Shown: piece by piece, positions 1 to 8,224 of the stretch
Position numbering within the stretch: the stretch's first letter is position 1
How the letters are laid out: each line of letters begins with the position of its first letter
From: Hymenobacter puniceus
Lineage (GTDB): Bacteria; Bacteroidota; Bacteroidia; Cytophagales; Hymenobacteraceae
Direction of reading: 5' to 3'
NCBI RefSeq assembly: GCF_014333525.1
Contig: NZ_JACSCX010000001.1
Span: 930,001 to 994,000, forward strand
Length of the DNA: 64,000 bases
Made by a program: the position numbers and the translations under genes
The notes under the pieces: model-generated
Databases searched by the model: none
The model's input: only the letters and a program-made list of their open reading frames with translations
Told to the model about the DNA's origin: nothing

Positions 1-848
1 TGAGCCGCTACACGCTCGATCTGCACCTGTGCCAGCTGGCGGAAGCTCGCGGCGTGACAGTGCTGCAGAAAGCCACTGTGGCGGCCGTGGCTTTCCATCC
101 GGCCACCGACAGCCATACGGTTACACTGGCCAATGGACAGGAGTTGGCTACGCGCGCAGTGCTGGGCGCTTTCGGCAAGCGCAGCACTTTCGACCGGCAG
201 TTGCAGCGGCCGTTTTTCCGGCAACGCTCGCCCTACATCGGCGTCAAGCACCACCTGCGCCTGCCCCACTACCCCACCGACCTGATTGCGCTGCACAACT
301 TTGCTGATGGCTACGCGGGCATTTCGGCAGTGGAAGACGGCCGGCTGTGCTTCTGCTACCTCACCACGCGCCAGAACCTGAAAACCCAAGGCACCATTGC
401 GCAGCTGGAAGCCAACGTACTGGGACGCAACCCGCACCTGCGGCGCATTCTTACGGAGGCCGAGTACCTGTATGCGCAGCCTGAGGTCATCAACGAAATT
501 TCCTTTGCGCCCAAATCCTGCGTGGAAGACCACATGCTGCTGTGCGGGGATGCCGCGGGCCTGATTACGCCGCTTTGTGGCAACGGCATGGCCATGGCCA
601 TGCACGGCGCGCAGCTGGCCAGCGCCCACCTCCACGACTTTCTGCAAGGCCATACCACCCGCGCCACCCTGGAAACCCGCTACCGCCACGACTGGCAGCG
701 CCACTTTGGGCAGCGGCTGCAAGTGGGGCGGCTGGTGCAGGGCCTGTTCGGGCAGCCGGTGCTCAGCGAGGCCGTAGTGGGCAGCCTGCGCTACTTGCCG
801 GCCGCCGTGCGCGCCCTGATGCGCCGCACCCACGGGCAGCCATTCTAA
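1..848 (+). CDS. FAD-dependent oxidoreductase, C-terminal part (5' truncated by window edge)
   Basis: The reading frame is open from base 3, so the start lies outside the window. The visible 281 residues contain the GDAAG-xxxP motif (near base 547) that contacts FAD in the geranylgeranyl-reductase/UbiH-type flavoprotein family, followed by the usual helical tail. It precedes a type III polyketide synthase and a methyltransferase on the same strand. Streptomyces srsABC has the same three functions (synthase, methyltransferase, flavin hydroxylase) making methylated phenolic lipids. By analogy this enzyme may oxidise the resorcinol or pyrone product; that role is inference. Without the N-terminal dinucleotide-binding motif the exact subfamily cannot be fixed. 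Confidence 0.8.
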   Translation, partial: SRYTLDLHLCQLAEARGVTVLQKATVAAVAFHPATDSHTVTLANGQELATRAVLGAFGKRSTFDRQLQRPFFRQRSPYIGVKHHLRLPHYPTDLIALHNFADGYAGISAVEDGRLCFCYLTTRQNLKTQGTIAQLEANVLGRNPHLRRILTEAEYLYAQPEVINEISFAPKSCVEDHMLLCGDAAGLITPLCGNGMAMAMHGAQLASAHLHDFLQGHTTRATLETRYRHDWQRHFGQRLQVGRLVQGLFGQPVLSEAVVGSLRYLPAAVRALMRRTHGQPF

Positions 849-965
849 GTTGTTCTTTCTTTAATCCGTATTCGTTTTTGCCAGCGCCATAGCGCTGCGT
901 ATAGTATTTCCGCTTTCCGCTCCCTGCCGCTTCCACACGCTACCTAATTTCGTATACTGCAGTCA

Positions 966-2072
966 ATGACCAGCTATTTGAGTGCCATCGGCACTGCCAA
1001 TCCGCCCCACCGCCTCCTACAAGCCCAGATCGGGGATTTCATGGCTCGTGCCCTGCAGTTCGATGATGCTGAAACCCGCAAGCTCCGTGCCCTCTACCGG
1101 GTGTCAGGTATCGGCCACCGCTACACCGTACTGCCCGATTACGGCCGCGCCAACGGCGACTTCACCTTCTTCCCGAACACGCCCGACTTGGAGCCGTTTC
1201 CGTCGGTGGGGGCGCGCATGCAGGTATACCGGCAGGAGGCGCTGCCGCTGGCCGCCGCCGCCGCCGAAAACTGCCTGCAGCAGGCCCCCGAAATAGCCAC
1301 CCACACCATCACGCACCTGATTTCGGTGAGTTGCACGGGCATGTACGCGCCGGGCCTGGATATTGAGTTGGTAAACCGGCTGGGGCTGCGGCCCGATATT
1401 CAGCGTACCTGCGTGAATTTCATGGGCTGCTACGCGGCCTTCAACGCCCTGAAGCTGGCCGACGCCATCTGCCGGGCCGACGCCGGGGCCCGCGTGCTGG
1501 TGGTGTGCACCGAGCTGTGCACCATTCATTTCCAGAAGCACCACGAGGAAGACCACCTGATTTCCAACGCCCTGTTCGGCGACGGCGCGGCGGCGGCGCT
1601 GGTAGTGGGCCAGCCCTCCGGCAACCGCCCGCATCTGGCGCTGGAGGCCTTCCACTGCGGCCTGGAGCCCAACGGCCACGCCGATATGGCCTGGCACGTC
1701 AACGACTTCGGGTTTGAAATGACGCTGTCGTCGTACGTGCCCAAGCTCATTCAGCGCGGCATCCGCAAGCTCACCGACGATTTGCTGCGCAACCTGCCCG
1801 TGCAGCTTACCGATATCCGCCACTTCGCCATACATCCGGGCGGGCGGCGCATCCTCGAAACGATTGAGCAGGAATTGGGCCTCAGCAAGGAAGATAACGC
1901 GCCGGCCTACCACGTACTGCGCGAGTACGGCAATATGTCGTCGGTGACGGTGCTGTTTGTGCTGCGCGAGCTGCTAAGTGGCTTCACTACCGCCGACAGC
2001 GGCGCGCCGGTTCTGAGCTTTGCCTTCGGGCCCGGCCTCACGCTGGAAGCCATGCTGCTGCGGGTGGTGTAG
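966..2072 (+). CDS. type III polyketide synthase (chalcone/stilbene synthase family)
   Basis: A 368-residue protein, normal length for a homodimeric type III PKS. The catalytic triad is visible: Cys155 in NFMGCYAAF, His290 in IHPGG and Asn323 in YGNMSS. CTGMYAPGLD (from Cys123) is another family signature. Such enzymes extend an acyl-CoA or acyl-ACP starter with malonyl units and cyclise it to alkylresorcinols or alkylpyrones. The gene lies 117 bp after the flavoprotein gene and 221 bp before a class I methyltransferase, so the three are probably one pathway. Bacterial homologues with these neighbours make membrane phenolic lipids. The starter chain and ring type cannot be read from the sequence. 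Confidence 0.93.
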   Translation: MTSYLSAIGTANPPHRLLQAQIGDFMARALQFDDAETRKLRALYRVSGIGHRYTVLPDYGRANGDFTFFPNTPDLEPFPSVGARMQVYRQEALPLAAAAAENCLQQAPEIATHTITHLISVSCTGMYAPGLDIELVNRLGLRPDIQRTCVNFMGCYAAFNALKLADAICRADAGARVLVVCTELCTIHFQKHHEEDHLISNALFGDGAAAALVVGQPSGNRPHLALEAFHCGLEPNGHADMAWHVNDFGFEMTLSSYVPKLIQRGIRKLTDDLLRNLPVQLTDIRHFAIHPGGRRILETIEQELGLSKEDNAPAYHVLREYGNMSSVTVLFVLRELLSGFTTADSGAPVLSFAFGPGLTLEAMLLRVV

Positions 2073-2293
2073 CTGTGGGCTGATATGTTGGCGGCGTGGT
2101 GGCAGGAACGTCATTCCGAGCCTGTGAGGAATCTCGCGTGCTGACGTTGCCAAGTTACCTGTCCTGCTGAGCTTGTCGAAGCATCTCTACCACAGTGGTA
2201 ATCTCAACGAAGCGGGAGAAATGCTTCGACAAGCTCAGCAGGACAGGTAACTAACTCTATTTACCCGCTATTCCACTATCCCACCAAACTTCT
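2073..2293. repeat. half palindrome plus perfect 32-bp inverted repeat between PKS and methyltransferase
   Basis: A single arm of dispersed family A (GTCATTCCGAGC...CTCGCGTGCTGACGTT) sits at 2106-2148. Right after it, 2153-2184 and 2221-2252 form perfect 32-bp inverted arms that begin with AGTTACCTGTCCTGCTGAG and enclose a 36-base loop. The loop itself holds a small palindrome, TACCAC-A-GTGGTA. The pair could fold into a very stable hairpin and may reduce read-through from the PKS to the methyltransferase gene. The wording of the arms (CTGAGC, GAAGCATCTC) matches other copies in the window at 4041, 56336 and 63268. Confidence 0.85.
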
Positions 2294-3001
2294 ATGCCTG
2301 ACTTCTCGCGCCGCGCTACTGAGGAGGAGCTGATGGACGACCTATCGTTGGCTTCTGACGCATTGCGGCGCAACCTCGACGAGCTGGAAACCATCAACAC
2401 CTGGCTGGGGGGCTACGCGCCGGTACTGCACGCGCTGGAGCAGCTACGCCCGCAGCTACCACCAGGCCGCCCGCTGCGCCTCGCCGACCTGGGCAGTGGC
2501 GGCGGCGACACCCTGCGCCACATTGCCCGCTGGGCCCGCCGCCGCCAGATTCCGATGGAGCTGGTAGGCATCGATGCCAACCCGTTTATGCTGCGCTACG
2601 CCGCCGACAAGGCGCAGGACTACCCGGAAATCAGCTTTCAGCAGCACGATATCTTCTCCGAGCAGTTCCGCCAGCAGCCCTTCGACGTGCTGACGTGCAG
2701 CTTGTTCTGCCACCACTTCCCTAATGAAACGCTAGCTGAAATGCTGGCGAGCTGGCAGCAGCAGGCCAGTCTGGCCGTTATCATCAACGACCTGCACCGC
2801 CACCCGCTGGCCTACTACAGCATCAAGTGGCTCACGCGCCTTTTTCGGGGGTCTTATCTAGTACAGAATGATGCGCCGCTATCCGTGGCCCGCGCCTTCA
2901 CCCGCCCCGACTGGGAGCAGCTGTTGCAACAGGCCAGCATCCGGCAGTACCGGCTGCGCTGGCGCTGGGCTTTCCGCTGGCAGCTGGTTTTGCTGGGTTG
3001 A
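2294..3001 (+). CDS. class I SAM-dependent methyltransferase of the type III PKS cluster
   Basis: The 235-residue protein carries SAM-binding motif I, DLGSGGGD, at residues 65-72, and an acidic motif II (IDAN) about 25 residues later. The C-terminal half (HRHPLAYYSIKWL) resembles ubiquinone/phenol methyltransferases that cluster with type III PKS genes in Bacteroidota. It probably methylates the phenolic product of the upstream synthase; that is inferred from context only. The start is taken at the ATG that places a conserved-looking MDDL segment at residue 14. It is separated from the PKS by a large palindrome, so co-transcription is possible but not obvious. Confidence 0.85.
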   Translation: MPDFSRRATEEELMDDLSLASDALRRNLDELETINTWLGGYAPVLHALEQLRPQLPPGRPLRLADLGSGGGDTLRHIARWARRRQIPMELVGIDANPFMLRYAADKAQDYPEISFQQHDIFSEQFRQQPFDVLTCSLFCHHFPNETLAEMLASWQQQASLAVIINDLHRHPLAYYSIKWLTRLFRGSYLVQNDAPLSVARAFTRPDWEQLLQQASIRQYRLRWRWAFRWQLVLLG

Positions 3002-3116
3002 GTGTTGAGTGCCGATTGTTGATTGCTTGTTGTTGATGTGCGGATGGGAAATAATTTCCCTGTTCTAACCTATTGGCAGCCCCTAACTATCAACCCTTAG
3101 CAACCAGCATCCCCCC

Positions 3117-4025
3117 CTAACCCCACAAATCGGCGGCTACGCGGAAGGTGTTGGCGTGTGCCTCCACAATGTCGATGATGCTCGGGGAGTAGCCGCCGCC
3201 CATGCACACTACCACCGGTAGGCCGTGGCGGTGGCAAAGGCGTAGCACAAATTCGTCGCGGAGGCGGCAGCCGGGGCGGCTCAGAGCTAAGTGGCCCAGC
3301 TTGTCCGTTGCCAGCACATCTACACCACTCAGGTAGAACACGAAATCGGGTTGCTGCTCGTCGAGCAGGCGCGGCAGTGTGTCGTGCAGCAGCGCCAGAT
3401 ACGTAGCGTCGTCGGTGCCGTCGGGCAGAGGCAGATCCAAATCCGACTGCTCTTTGCGGTGCGGGTAGTTGCGGGCGCCGTGCATGCTGAAGGTGAACAC
3501 GCGCGGCTCGTGCTGGAAGATGGCGGCCGTGCCGTTGCCTTGGTGTACATCAAGGTCTACAATCAGCACCTTGCGCACGTTAAATTCCGGGTTAGCTAGT
3601 AGATAATGCGCAGCTGTGGTCTGATCGTTAAGCAGGCAAAACCCCTCGCCCCGGTCCCGGAACGCGTGGTGAGTGCCGCCCGCAATGTTGAGCGCCACGC
3701 CGCTTTGCAGGGCCCGGCGCGCACATTCCAGCGTGCCGCCCAGAATGGTTACTTCGCGCTCAAACAGCTGCGGGCTCCACGGAAAGCCAGTGGCGCGCTC
3801 CTCGTGGCGCGTGAGCTGGCCGGCGCGCAGGCGCTGGTAGTACTCAGGGTCATGAGTGCGCAGGATGTCAATTTCCGGCGGCGGCTGGGGCGCGAAGAAC
3901 GCACTTTCCGGCACCGTGCCTTCACGTAGCAGCTGTTCGGGCAGCAGCTCGTACTTGAGCATCGGGAAGCGGTGGTTTTCCGGCAGCGGATGTGCGTACA
4001 GCGGGGCCCAGGCAATGGAAAGCAT
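3117..4025 (-). CDS. histone deacetylase family protein
   Basis: A 302-residue arginase-fold deacetylase. The charge-relay histidines HH119-120 lie in GGTHHAF, the zinc ligands Asp159 and His161 in DLDVHQGNG, and the third ligand Asp236 in SGVDVLATD. The start was set at the internal ATG giving MLSIAWAPLYAHPLPENHRF, the usual N-terminus of the bacterial class; a longer in-frame start exists upstream but runs into a dispersed palindrome. Bacterial members act on acetylated lysine, acetylpolyamines or acetoin-related substrates, and the substrate here is unknown. It is convergent with the methyltransferase gene and divergent from nothing obvious, apparently a single-gene unit. Confidence 0.9.
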   Translation of the reverse strand: MLSIAWAPLYAHPLPENHRFPMLKYELLPEQLLREGTVPESAFFAPQPPPEIDILRTHDPEYYQRLRAGQLTRHEERATGFPWSPQLFEREVTILGGTLECARRALQSGVALNIAGGTHHAFRDRGEGFCLLNDQTTAAHYLLANPEFNVRKVLIVDLDVHQGNGTAAIFQHEPRVFTFSMHGARNYPHRKEQSDLDLPLPDGTDDATYLALLHDTLPRLLDEQQPDFVFYLSGVDVLATDKLGHLALSRPGCRLRDEFVLRLCHRHGLPVVVCMGGGYSPSIIDIVEAHANTFRVAADLWG

Positions 4026-4040
4026 AGAGCAGGGAAATAG

Positions 4041-4145
4041 AAGAACGTCATGCAGAGCGGAGCGAAGCATCTCGCGTGCTGACGTTGTGATAGTAACTCG
4101 ACATCAGCACACGAGATGCTTCGCTCCGCTCTGCATGACGTTCTT
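4041..4145. repeat. dispersed palindrome, family A (GTCATGCAGAGC variant)
   Basis: Two inverted arms of about 46 bp differ at only two positions. The left arm reads AAGAACGTCATGCAGAGC at its outer end and continues through GAAGCATCTCGCGTGCTGACGTT. The spacer is about 12 bases. The copy sits just upstream of the deacetylase start and downstream of the tRNA terminator. The same outer sequence appears at 63268-63357, more than 59 kb away. Confidence 0.9.
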
Positions 4146-4164
4146 TTCACCTCAACCCACAAAC

Positions 4165-4188
4165 GAAAAAACCGCCTGCGGGGCGGTT
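4165..4188 (-). terminator. terminator downstream of tRNA-Val
   Basis: On the minus strand, AACCGCC and GGCGGTT form a 7-bp stem around a 5-base loop, followed directly by a run of Ts. It lies 25 bp past the 3' end of the tRNA gene, in the right orientation to end its transcript. Confidence 0.8.
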
Positions 4189-4213
4189 ATTTCGGATTCG
4201 GGGAAGGAATGCG

Positions 4214-4288
4214 TGGGGCGTACTGGGCTCGAACCAGTGACCCCTACCTTGTCGAGGTAATGCTCTGAACCAACTGAGCTAACGCCCC
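4214..4288 (-). tRNA. tRNA-Val (anticodon GAC)
   Basis: Read on the minus strand, the 75-base sequence folds as a complete cloverleaf: acceptor GGGGCGT/ACGCCCC, D stem GCTC/GAGC, anticodon stem TTACC/GGTAG with one G-T pair, five-base variable loop GGGTC, and T arm ACTGG-TTCGAGC-CCAGT. The anticodon loop is TCGACAA, giving GAC for valine. Position 33, next to the anticodon, is C where nearly all elongator tRNAs have U. CCA is not encoded (A then CGC follows the acceptor stem). The gene appears to stand alone with its own terminator. Confidence 0.88.
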
Positions 4289-4483
4289 GCAGTCCTTCTG
4301 GCGGCGGCCGGAAAGCGCCAAAGATAGCAGCCGTTTGGGCACATGCTACTTCGCAGGGCATAAAAATTTATGGCTTTGGGGCAAGCGTTGCGTAACCTTC
4401 CCTGCTCCCGCAAGTATAGCGGCTGTAGAAAGTGCTGGCAGATGCCTGCTACCCATCCCTTGGATTTCATTTTTCTCTCCCTC

Positions 4484-5176
4484 ATGAAGAAAATAACCGT
4501 ACTCCTCGCACTGTGCTTCGCTTCGTTCACGGCAGTTCAGGCCCAGCAGACGCCCGGCGGCTCGCAGTCGTCTACCAACTACGCGCCCGGCACCAGCGAC
4601 TCGCGCAACAACGGTTTTGGCGTGAAAGCCGGCTTCAACCTATCTGACCTGCGCGGTGGCGACAAAGGCGCCTACAAGCAGCTGGAAAGCCTTAAGTCGT
4701 ACCATGCCGGGGTGTATGCCCAGTTTGGCCTCAACGACAAAGTGTCGATTCAGCCTGAGTTCCTGTTCACCCGCAAAGGATTTGATGCCGAGCAATTCGC
4801 TATTTCCGGTTCCAATGTAGGCCAGGCCAATGGCCAGGTGCGCGAAACCCGCCTCGACTACCTACAGGTGCCGGTGCTGTTTGTATATAATGTTCTCGAC
4901 AACGTCAGCCTGCATGTGGGCCCACAGGCGTCGTTGCTGGTGCAAGCGAAGTATGCCGGCGAAGAGCGCCAGATTTCCAGCGTGGGCCTCAACAGCCTGG
5001 AGTACGGCGTGGTAGGCGGCGTTGAAGCCCGCGTAGGCCCGGCCCGCGTGGGTGCCCGCTACGACCTCGGCTTGTCGGATATCTACAACGACCCCAAAGA
5101 CGCTGGCGCTGATGCATACGACAACGTGAAAAACGGCGTTTTCCAGGTGTACCTGGGCATCGGCATCAACAACTAA
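4484..5176 (+). CDS. PorT-like outer-membrane beta-barrel protein
   Basis: The chosen ATG gives MKKITVLLALCFASFTAVQAQ, a clear signal peptide with AQA-type cleavage; the open frame extends upstream but without secretion sense. The mature part of about 210 residues opens with GFGVKAGFNLSDL and has alternating strands (VSIQPEFLFTRKGF, LDYLQVPVLFVYNV, LHVGPQASLLV), the hallmarks of the Bacteroidota PorT/outer-membrane barrel family. It ends in VYLGIGINN, aromatic/hydrophobic as expected for a barrel strand. Function is otherwise unknown. A strong terminator follows at 5205-5230. Confidence 0.85.
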   Translation: MKKITVLLALCFASFTAVQAQQTPGGSQSSTNYAPGTSDSRNNGFGVKAGFNLSDLRGGDKGAYKQLESLKSYHAGVYAQFGLNDKVSIQPEFLFTRKGFDAEQFAISGSNVGQANGQVRETRLDYLQVPVLFVYNVLDNVSLHVGPQASLLVQAKYAGEERQISSVGLNSLEYGVVGGVEARVGPARVGARYDLGLSDIYNDPKDAGADAYDNVKNGVFQVYLGIGINN

Positions 5177-5204
5177 GCAACCGATTTTCGGTTCTACCCT
5201 TGAA

Positions 5205-5230
5205 AAGGAAGCCTCAGGCTTCCTTTTTTT
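5205..5230 (+). terminator. rho-independent terminator after the PorT-like gene
   Basis: AAGGAAGCC and GGCTTCCTT form a 9-bp perfect stem with a 3-base loop and a following T-run. It lies 28 bp after the stop codon. Confidence 0.9.
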
Positions 5231-5252
5231 GTGTTGACTTTGCTGCTACTGT

Positions 5253-5768
5253 ATGGTTTCTAACAGCCTTTTAGTTACCCCCAGCACTCTGGATGCCCTC
5301 AACCACGCCCGCGAGCTACTGGCGGAGCGCGGTATGGGCGTGCTGGGCGCATGGGCACTGCTGAACCTGCTGGTGAGCGGCTACCATGTGCTGCACGCCG
5401 ACCCGCGTACCGAAGCCCGCTATGTTCATCTGATGAACGTGGGCTGGGCTTTTGTGAATACGGCTCTGGCCGTGTGGGGCCTGCTCCGTGCTAACCCCAA
5501 CCACATAGCCGGCCTGCCCCTCGCCGACAGCCTGGCGGCGCAGTTTACATTCGAGAAGATTCTGCTGTTCAATGCGGGCCTTGATGTGGCGTATATCTGC
5601 TGCGGCAGCTGGCTGCGCGCTCGTGCCGCCACCACCACTCCGCCTGAAAAGCTACTAGGCTATGGCCGCTCGTTGTGGCTGCAAGGAGGCTTCTTGTTGC
5701 TGTTCGACCTCGGATTCTACCTGATTTATCACCGCTACGCTGATGAGTTGCTGGCACTGGTTTCGTAG
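5253..5768 (+). CDS. membrane protein of unknown function, DUF6992-like
   Basis: A 171-residue protein with four hydrophobic segments (about residues 28-45, 60-80, 105-122 and 143-162), so probably an integral inner-membrane protein. The spacing of TFEKILLFNAGLDVAYI and LWLQGGFLLLFDLGFYLIYHRY recalls a small Bacteroidota family annotated as DUF6992; I am only moderately sure of that name. No catalytic motif is visible. It starts only 22 bp after the preceding terminator and has almost no leader, so its promoter must overlap that hairpin. A bidirectional terminator separates it from the convergent DJ-1/PfpI gene. Confidence 0.7.
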   Translation: MVSNSLLVTPSTLDALNHARELLAERGMGVLGAWALLNLLVSGYHVLHADPRTEARYVHLMNVGWAFVNTALAVWGLLRANPNHIAGLPLADSLAAQFTFEKILLFNAGLDVAYICCGSWLRARAATTTPPEKLLGYGRSLWLQGGFLLLFDLGFYLIYHRYADELLALVS

Positions 5769-5786
5769 CCGGAAGGCTGGCAGCAT

Positions 5787-5828
5787 AAAAAACGCCCCGC
5801 TGACCACTAAGGTCAGTGGGGCGTTTTT
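5787..5828. terminator. bidirectional terminator
   Basis: A long hairpin, AAAACGCCCC-G-CTGACC against GGTCAG-T-GGGGCGTTTTT, has an A-run before and a T-run after, so it works on both strands. It separates two convergent genes. Confidence 0.9.
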
Positions 5829-5857
5829 GCCAATAGCAGCGCAGAGCTGCCGAGGAC

Positions 5858-6415
5858 TTATTGCTTGCCTGCTAAAGCTTCTTTGATCTTCTCATTGAAG
5901 TTGGGCAGATCCTGCGGGTTGCGGCTGGTGATGAGGTTGCCATCGACAACTACGGTTTCATCTACCCAGGTGGCACCGGCATTCTTGATGTCGGTTTTGA
6001 GGCTGGGCCAGCTGGTGAGCTTTTTGCCGCGCACCACGTCGGCCTCAATCAGCGTCCAGGGGCCGTGGCAGATAGCAGCTACGGGCTTGCCGGAGCGCAC
6101 AAACTCGCCAATGAAGCTGATAACGGCCGGTTCGGTGCGCAGGACATCGGGGTTCATCTGGCCGCCGGGCAGCACCAGCGCGTCGTAGTCGGCCACTTTC
6201 ACGTCGCCGATTACCTTATCGACGTTCACTTTGTCGCCCCAGTCTTTCTCGTCCCAGCCTTTGATCGAGCCACTTTTCAGCGAAATGACGTGCGTTTCGG
6301 CGCCTTCGTCTTCTAGGTATTTCTTCGGCTTCTCCAGTTCAGACTGCTCGAAACCGTCGGTAGCCACGATGGCAATGGTTTTTCCTTTCAGGCTGTCGCC
6401 GCCAAATATAGACAT
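5858..6415 (-). CDS. DJ-1/PfpI family type 1 glutamine amidotransferase-like protein
   Basis: The 185-residue protein has the nucleophile elbow AICHGPW with Cys116, and the PGGQMNPD loop typical of PfpI/YhbO-type members. Family members act as deglycases or stress-protective hydrolases. The ATG at 6415 (MSIFGGDSLKGKTIAIVATDG) puts the first beta strand at the N-terminus; the longer open frame runs back into the terminator hairpin at 6451-6485 and was rejected. Which activity this copy has cannot be decided from sequence. It seems monocistronic. Confidence 0.9.
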   Translation of the reverse strand: MSIFGGDSLKGKTIAIVATDGFEQSELEKPKKYLEDEGAETHVISLKSGSIKGWDEKDWGDKVNVDKVIGDVKVADYDALVLPGGQMNPDVLRTEPAVISFIGEFVRSGKPVAAICHGPWTLIEADVVRGKKLTSWPSLKTDIKNAGATWVDETVVVDGNLITSRNPQDLPNFNEKIKEALAGKQ

Positions 6416-6450
6416 GGGTAGTAGTGTAAGTGGTTGAGGGAAGAGAACAG

Positions 6451-6485
6451 AAAAGGCCGGTTGCGCTGCGCAACCGGCCTTTTTA
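6451..6485 (-). terminator. terminator after the thioesterase gene
   Basis: A 12-bp perfect stem, GGCCGGTTGCGC against GCGCAACCGGCC with a single central base, is flanked by AAAA and TTTT. On the minus strand it ends the DUF3616-thioesterase transcript 42 bp past the stop. It also lies just upstream of the PfpI gene. Confidence 0.88.
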
Positions 6486-6526
6486 TTAACGGCGGACAAG
6501 AGCCGGGGTTGGTATAAGATCCGGCC

Positions 6527-7036
6527 CTATTCTTCGCGGCGCAGCTGTTTGAACTGCTTGCGTACCGTCTTCACCCGCTCGTCAAATCCGTCGGGGTCGT
6601 AGTCCACGTGCTCCACATCCAGCTCTCCCAGCATATCCATTAGGGCCGCCGAGTGCTCGGAGCGGGTACCGGCCCGCGCCGACACAAAAGCCATTTCCGA
6701 CCACAGCAGCGCCTTGAGGCGCTGGCCATCCTCACTGAGCATCTGCATTTCCACTACCAAATCGGAATTATCAAAATGGATGAGCTGCGTGCGGATGCGC
6801 ACCACCTCGCCGTGGGTGGCGGGCCGCAGGTAGCTGATGTGGTGCTTGGTAATCACCCAGGCTGCATTCTGCTCCCGCGACAGTTCGCCCAGGTTCAGCG
6901 CGTAGTGCTGGATGGTGTGCTCCTCGCGGGCGTTCAGAAAGTAGTCGAGGTAGCGGGCATTGTTGAGGTGGCCCAGCATGTCGCAGTCCTGAAAATGAAT
7001 ACGGTGCGTGGTTTCGGGCGTTTGGACGAGGGGCAT
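6527..7036 (-). CDS. acyl-CoA thioesterase, 4HBT hotdog family
   Basis: A 169-residue hotdog protein. The segment DCDMLGHLNNARYLDYF (about residues 17-33) is the 4-hydroxybenzoyl-CoA thioesterase signature with the catalytic acidic residue before GHLNN. Related enzymes (YbgC/FcbC type) hydrolyse acyl- or aryl-CoA thioesters in the cytoplasm. It starts 15 bp after the stop of the DUF3616 gene, so the two are probably one operon. The C-terminal 30 residues are charged and unlike the core family. Substrate unknown. Confidence 0.88.
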   Translation of the reverse strand: MPLVQTPETTHRIHFQDCDMLGHLNNARYLDYFLNAREEHTIQHYALNLGELSREQNAAWVITKHHISYLRPATHGEVVRIRTQLIHFDNSDLVVEMQMLSEDGQRLKALLWSEMAFVSARAGTRSEHSAALMDMLGELDVEHVDYDPDGFDERVKTVRKQFKQLRREE

Positions 7037-7051
7037 GAAAACGAAGACTGA

Positions 7052-8158
7052 TTAGGAAGGCAACAGAAAGCTGTCGGCCACTACGTAGTGCGGCTGGGGC
7101 TTGCGGGCGTCGGTAGGGCTGTCGAACACAATCAGAATATGCTGATCGTCGAGCAGGGCCATACCTTCCGCCTTGTCTTGGCCGGAAGTTGGGCCAAAGC
7201 CGTGCGGAATGTCATAGAGCCGCTGCAGCTTGTCGGCCCCAATGAGGCTGTCCTGCTCTGTGCGTAGGGCATCAGGCCAGCAATATACTGCAATGGTACC
7301 GTCGAGGTCCATAGTGGGGCCAGCCAGCAGCAGCAGGTCGGAGCCACGCTGGCGCAGCTCGCGCAACCCCATGCCGCTCAAATCCAGGAAGTGCTTTTTG
7401 TAGTACTTCTCGGTGGCACCCGGCACAATATTTAGGCGCAATCGGCCGTGCTTGTCTTCGCGCGGCAGCACTTCCAGCACCACCGCCCAACCACGCAGCA
7501 CGGGCCCGCGCAAGCCAATAAACAGCCGTCCGTCGGGCGCTACCGCCAGCCCTTCGATATCGAAGCCGTTGTCTTTGCCCGGAATATTCATGAAGGCCTT
7601 CAGGTGCACGTCCTGCGTCAGCAAATCCAGCAGGTCGTTGGACTCGTCGGTGCCACGGAGCTGGGCTGCCCGGAGCGTTTTGGTAGGATCAGTAGGGTGT
7701 GGGGCCTCTTTGTGCAGCTCGTAGTCGCCGGATTTGGGGTTGAGCAGCAGCGGTATACGGGCCAGCAGGTAACGGCTGGGCTCCTCTTCTACCTTCGCCA
7801 GCTTGGCAATCTGCTTGGCGGTGTCGGTGTCAGTGGGGTCAGGCTTCTTGCGTTTCAGGCTGTGCGAGCCAATAATCCAAAGGTAATGGTCGCACTCACC
7901 CAGGCCCTCAATATCTATTTCTACGTTGGCTTCCTCGTTGGTGAGGTCCAGCAGATCGGCCAGCTCGTAGCGGCAATGCTCCCCAAACTCGTGCGGGCCA
8001 GTCAGGCGCAGGCGCTCAATGCTGGTACGCTCGTCGCAGCTGAGCCAGAGGTTGTCGCCGGTGCGCAGTACGGTCGAGAGGCCATCGCGCACGTGTTTGC
8101 CGGCCTCGTTGAGGCTGATTTTCGGATTGAAGTGAAGCTGGTAGGGCTGGCGGCGCAT
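7052..8158 (-). CDS. DUF3616 domain-containing protein
   Basis: The 368-residue protein has no signal peptide. Segments such as LWLSCDERTSIERL, DIEGLGECD and GFDIEGLAVAPDGRLFIGLRGP are those of the DUF3616 family, which is predicted to form a beta-propeller-like fold. LEGLA/DPDGR-type blades and the repeated AEGMALLDD near the C-terminus support that. The biochemical role is unknown. It is the first gene of a likely two-gene unit with the thioesterase. Confidence 0.85.
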   Translation of the reverse strand: MRRQPYQLHFNPKISLNEAGKHVRDGLSTVLRTGDNLWLSCDERTSIERLRLTGPHEFGEHCRYELADLLDLTNEEANVEIDIEGLGECDHYLWIIGSHSLKRKKPDPTDTDTAKQIAKLAKVEEEPSRYLLARIPLLLNPKSGDYELHKEAPHPTDPTKTLRAAQLRGTDESNDLLDLLTQDVHLKAFMNIPGKDNGFDIEGLAVAPDGRLFIGLRGPVLRGWAVVLEVLPREDKHGRLRLNIVPGATEKYYKKHFLDLSGMGLRELRQRGSDLLLLAGPTMDLDGTIAVYCWPDALRTEQDSLIGADKLQRLYDIPHGFGPTSGQDKAEGMALLDDQHILIVFDSPTDARKPQPHYVVADSFLLPS

Positions 8159-8224
8159 AGCAAAGGCAGGTAAGTATGGAACCGTGCCAACGCGCCCGCC
8201 GCCGGAAGGTTTTGAGTTCGGCTA

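Noticed and set aside
2153..2252. CRISPR-like spacing of repeats
   Set aside because: Inverted and single, with no direct repeats or spacers.
4152..4361. 69-codon minus ORF across the tRNA gene
   Set aside because: It is the translation of tRNA-Val and its flanks.
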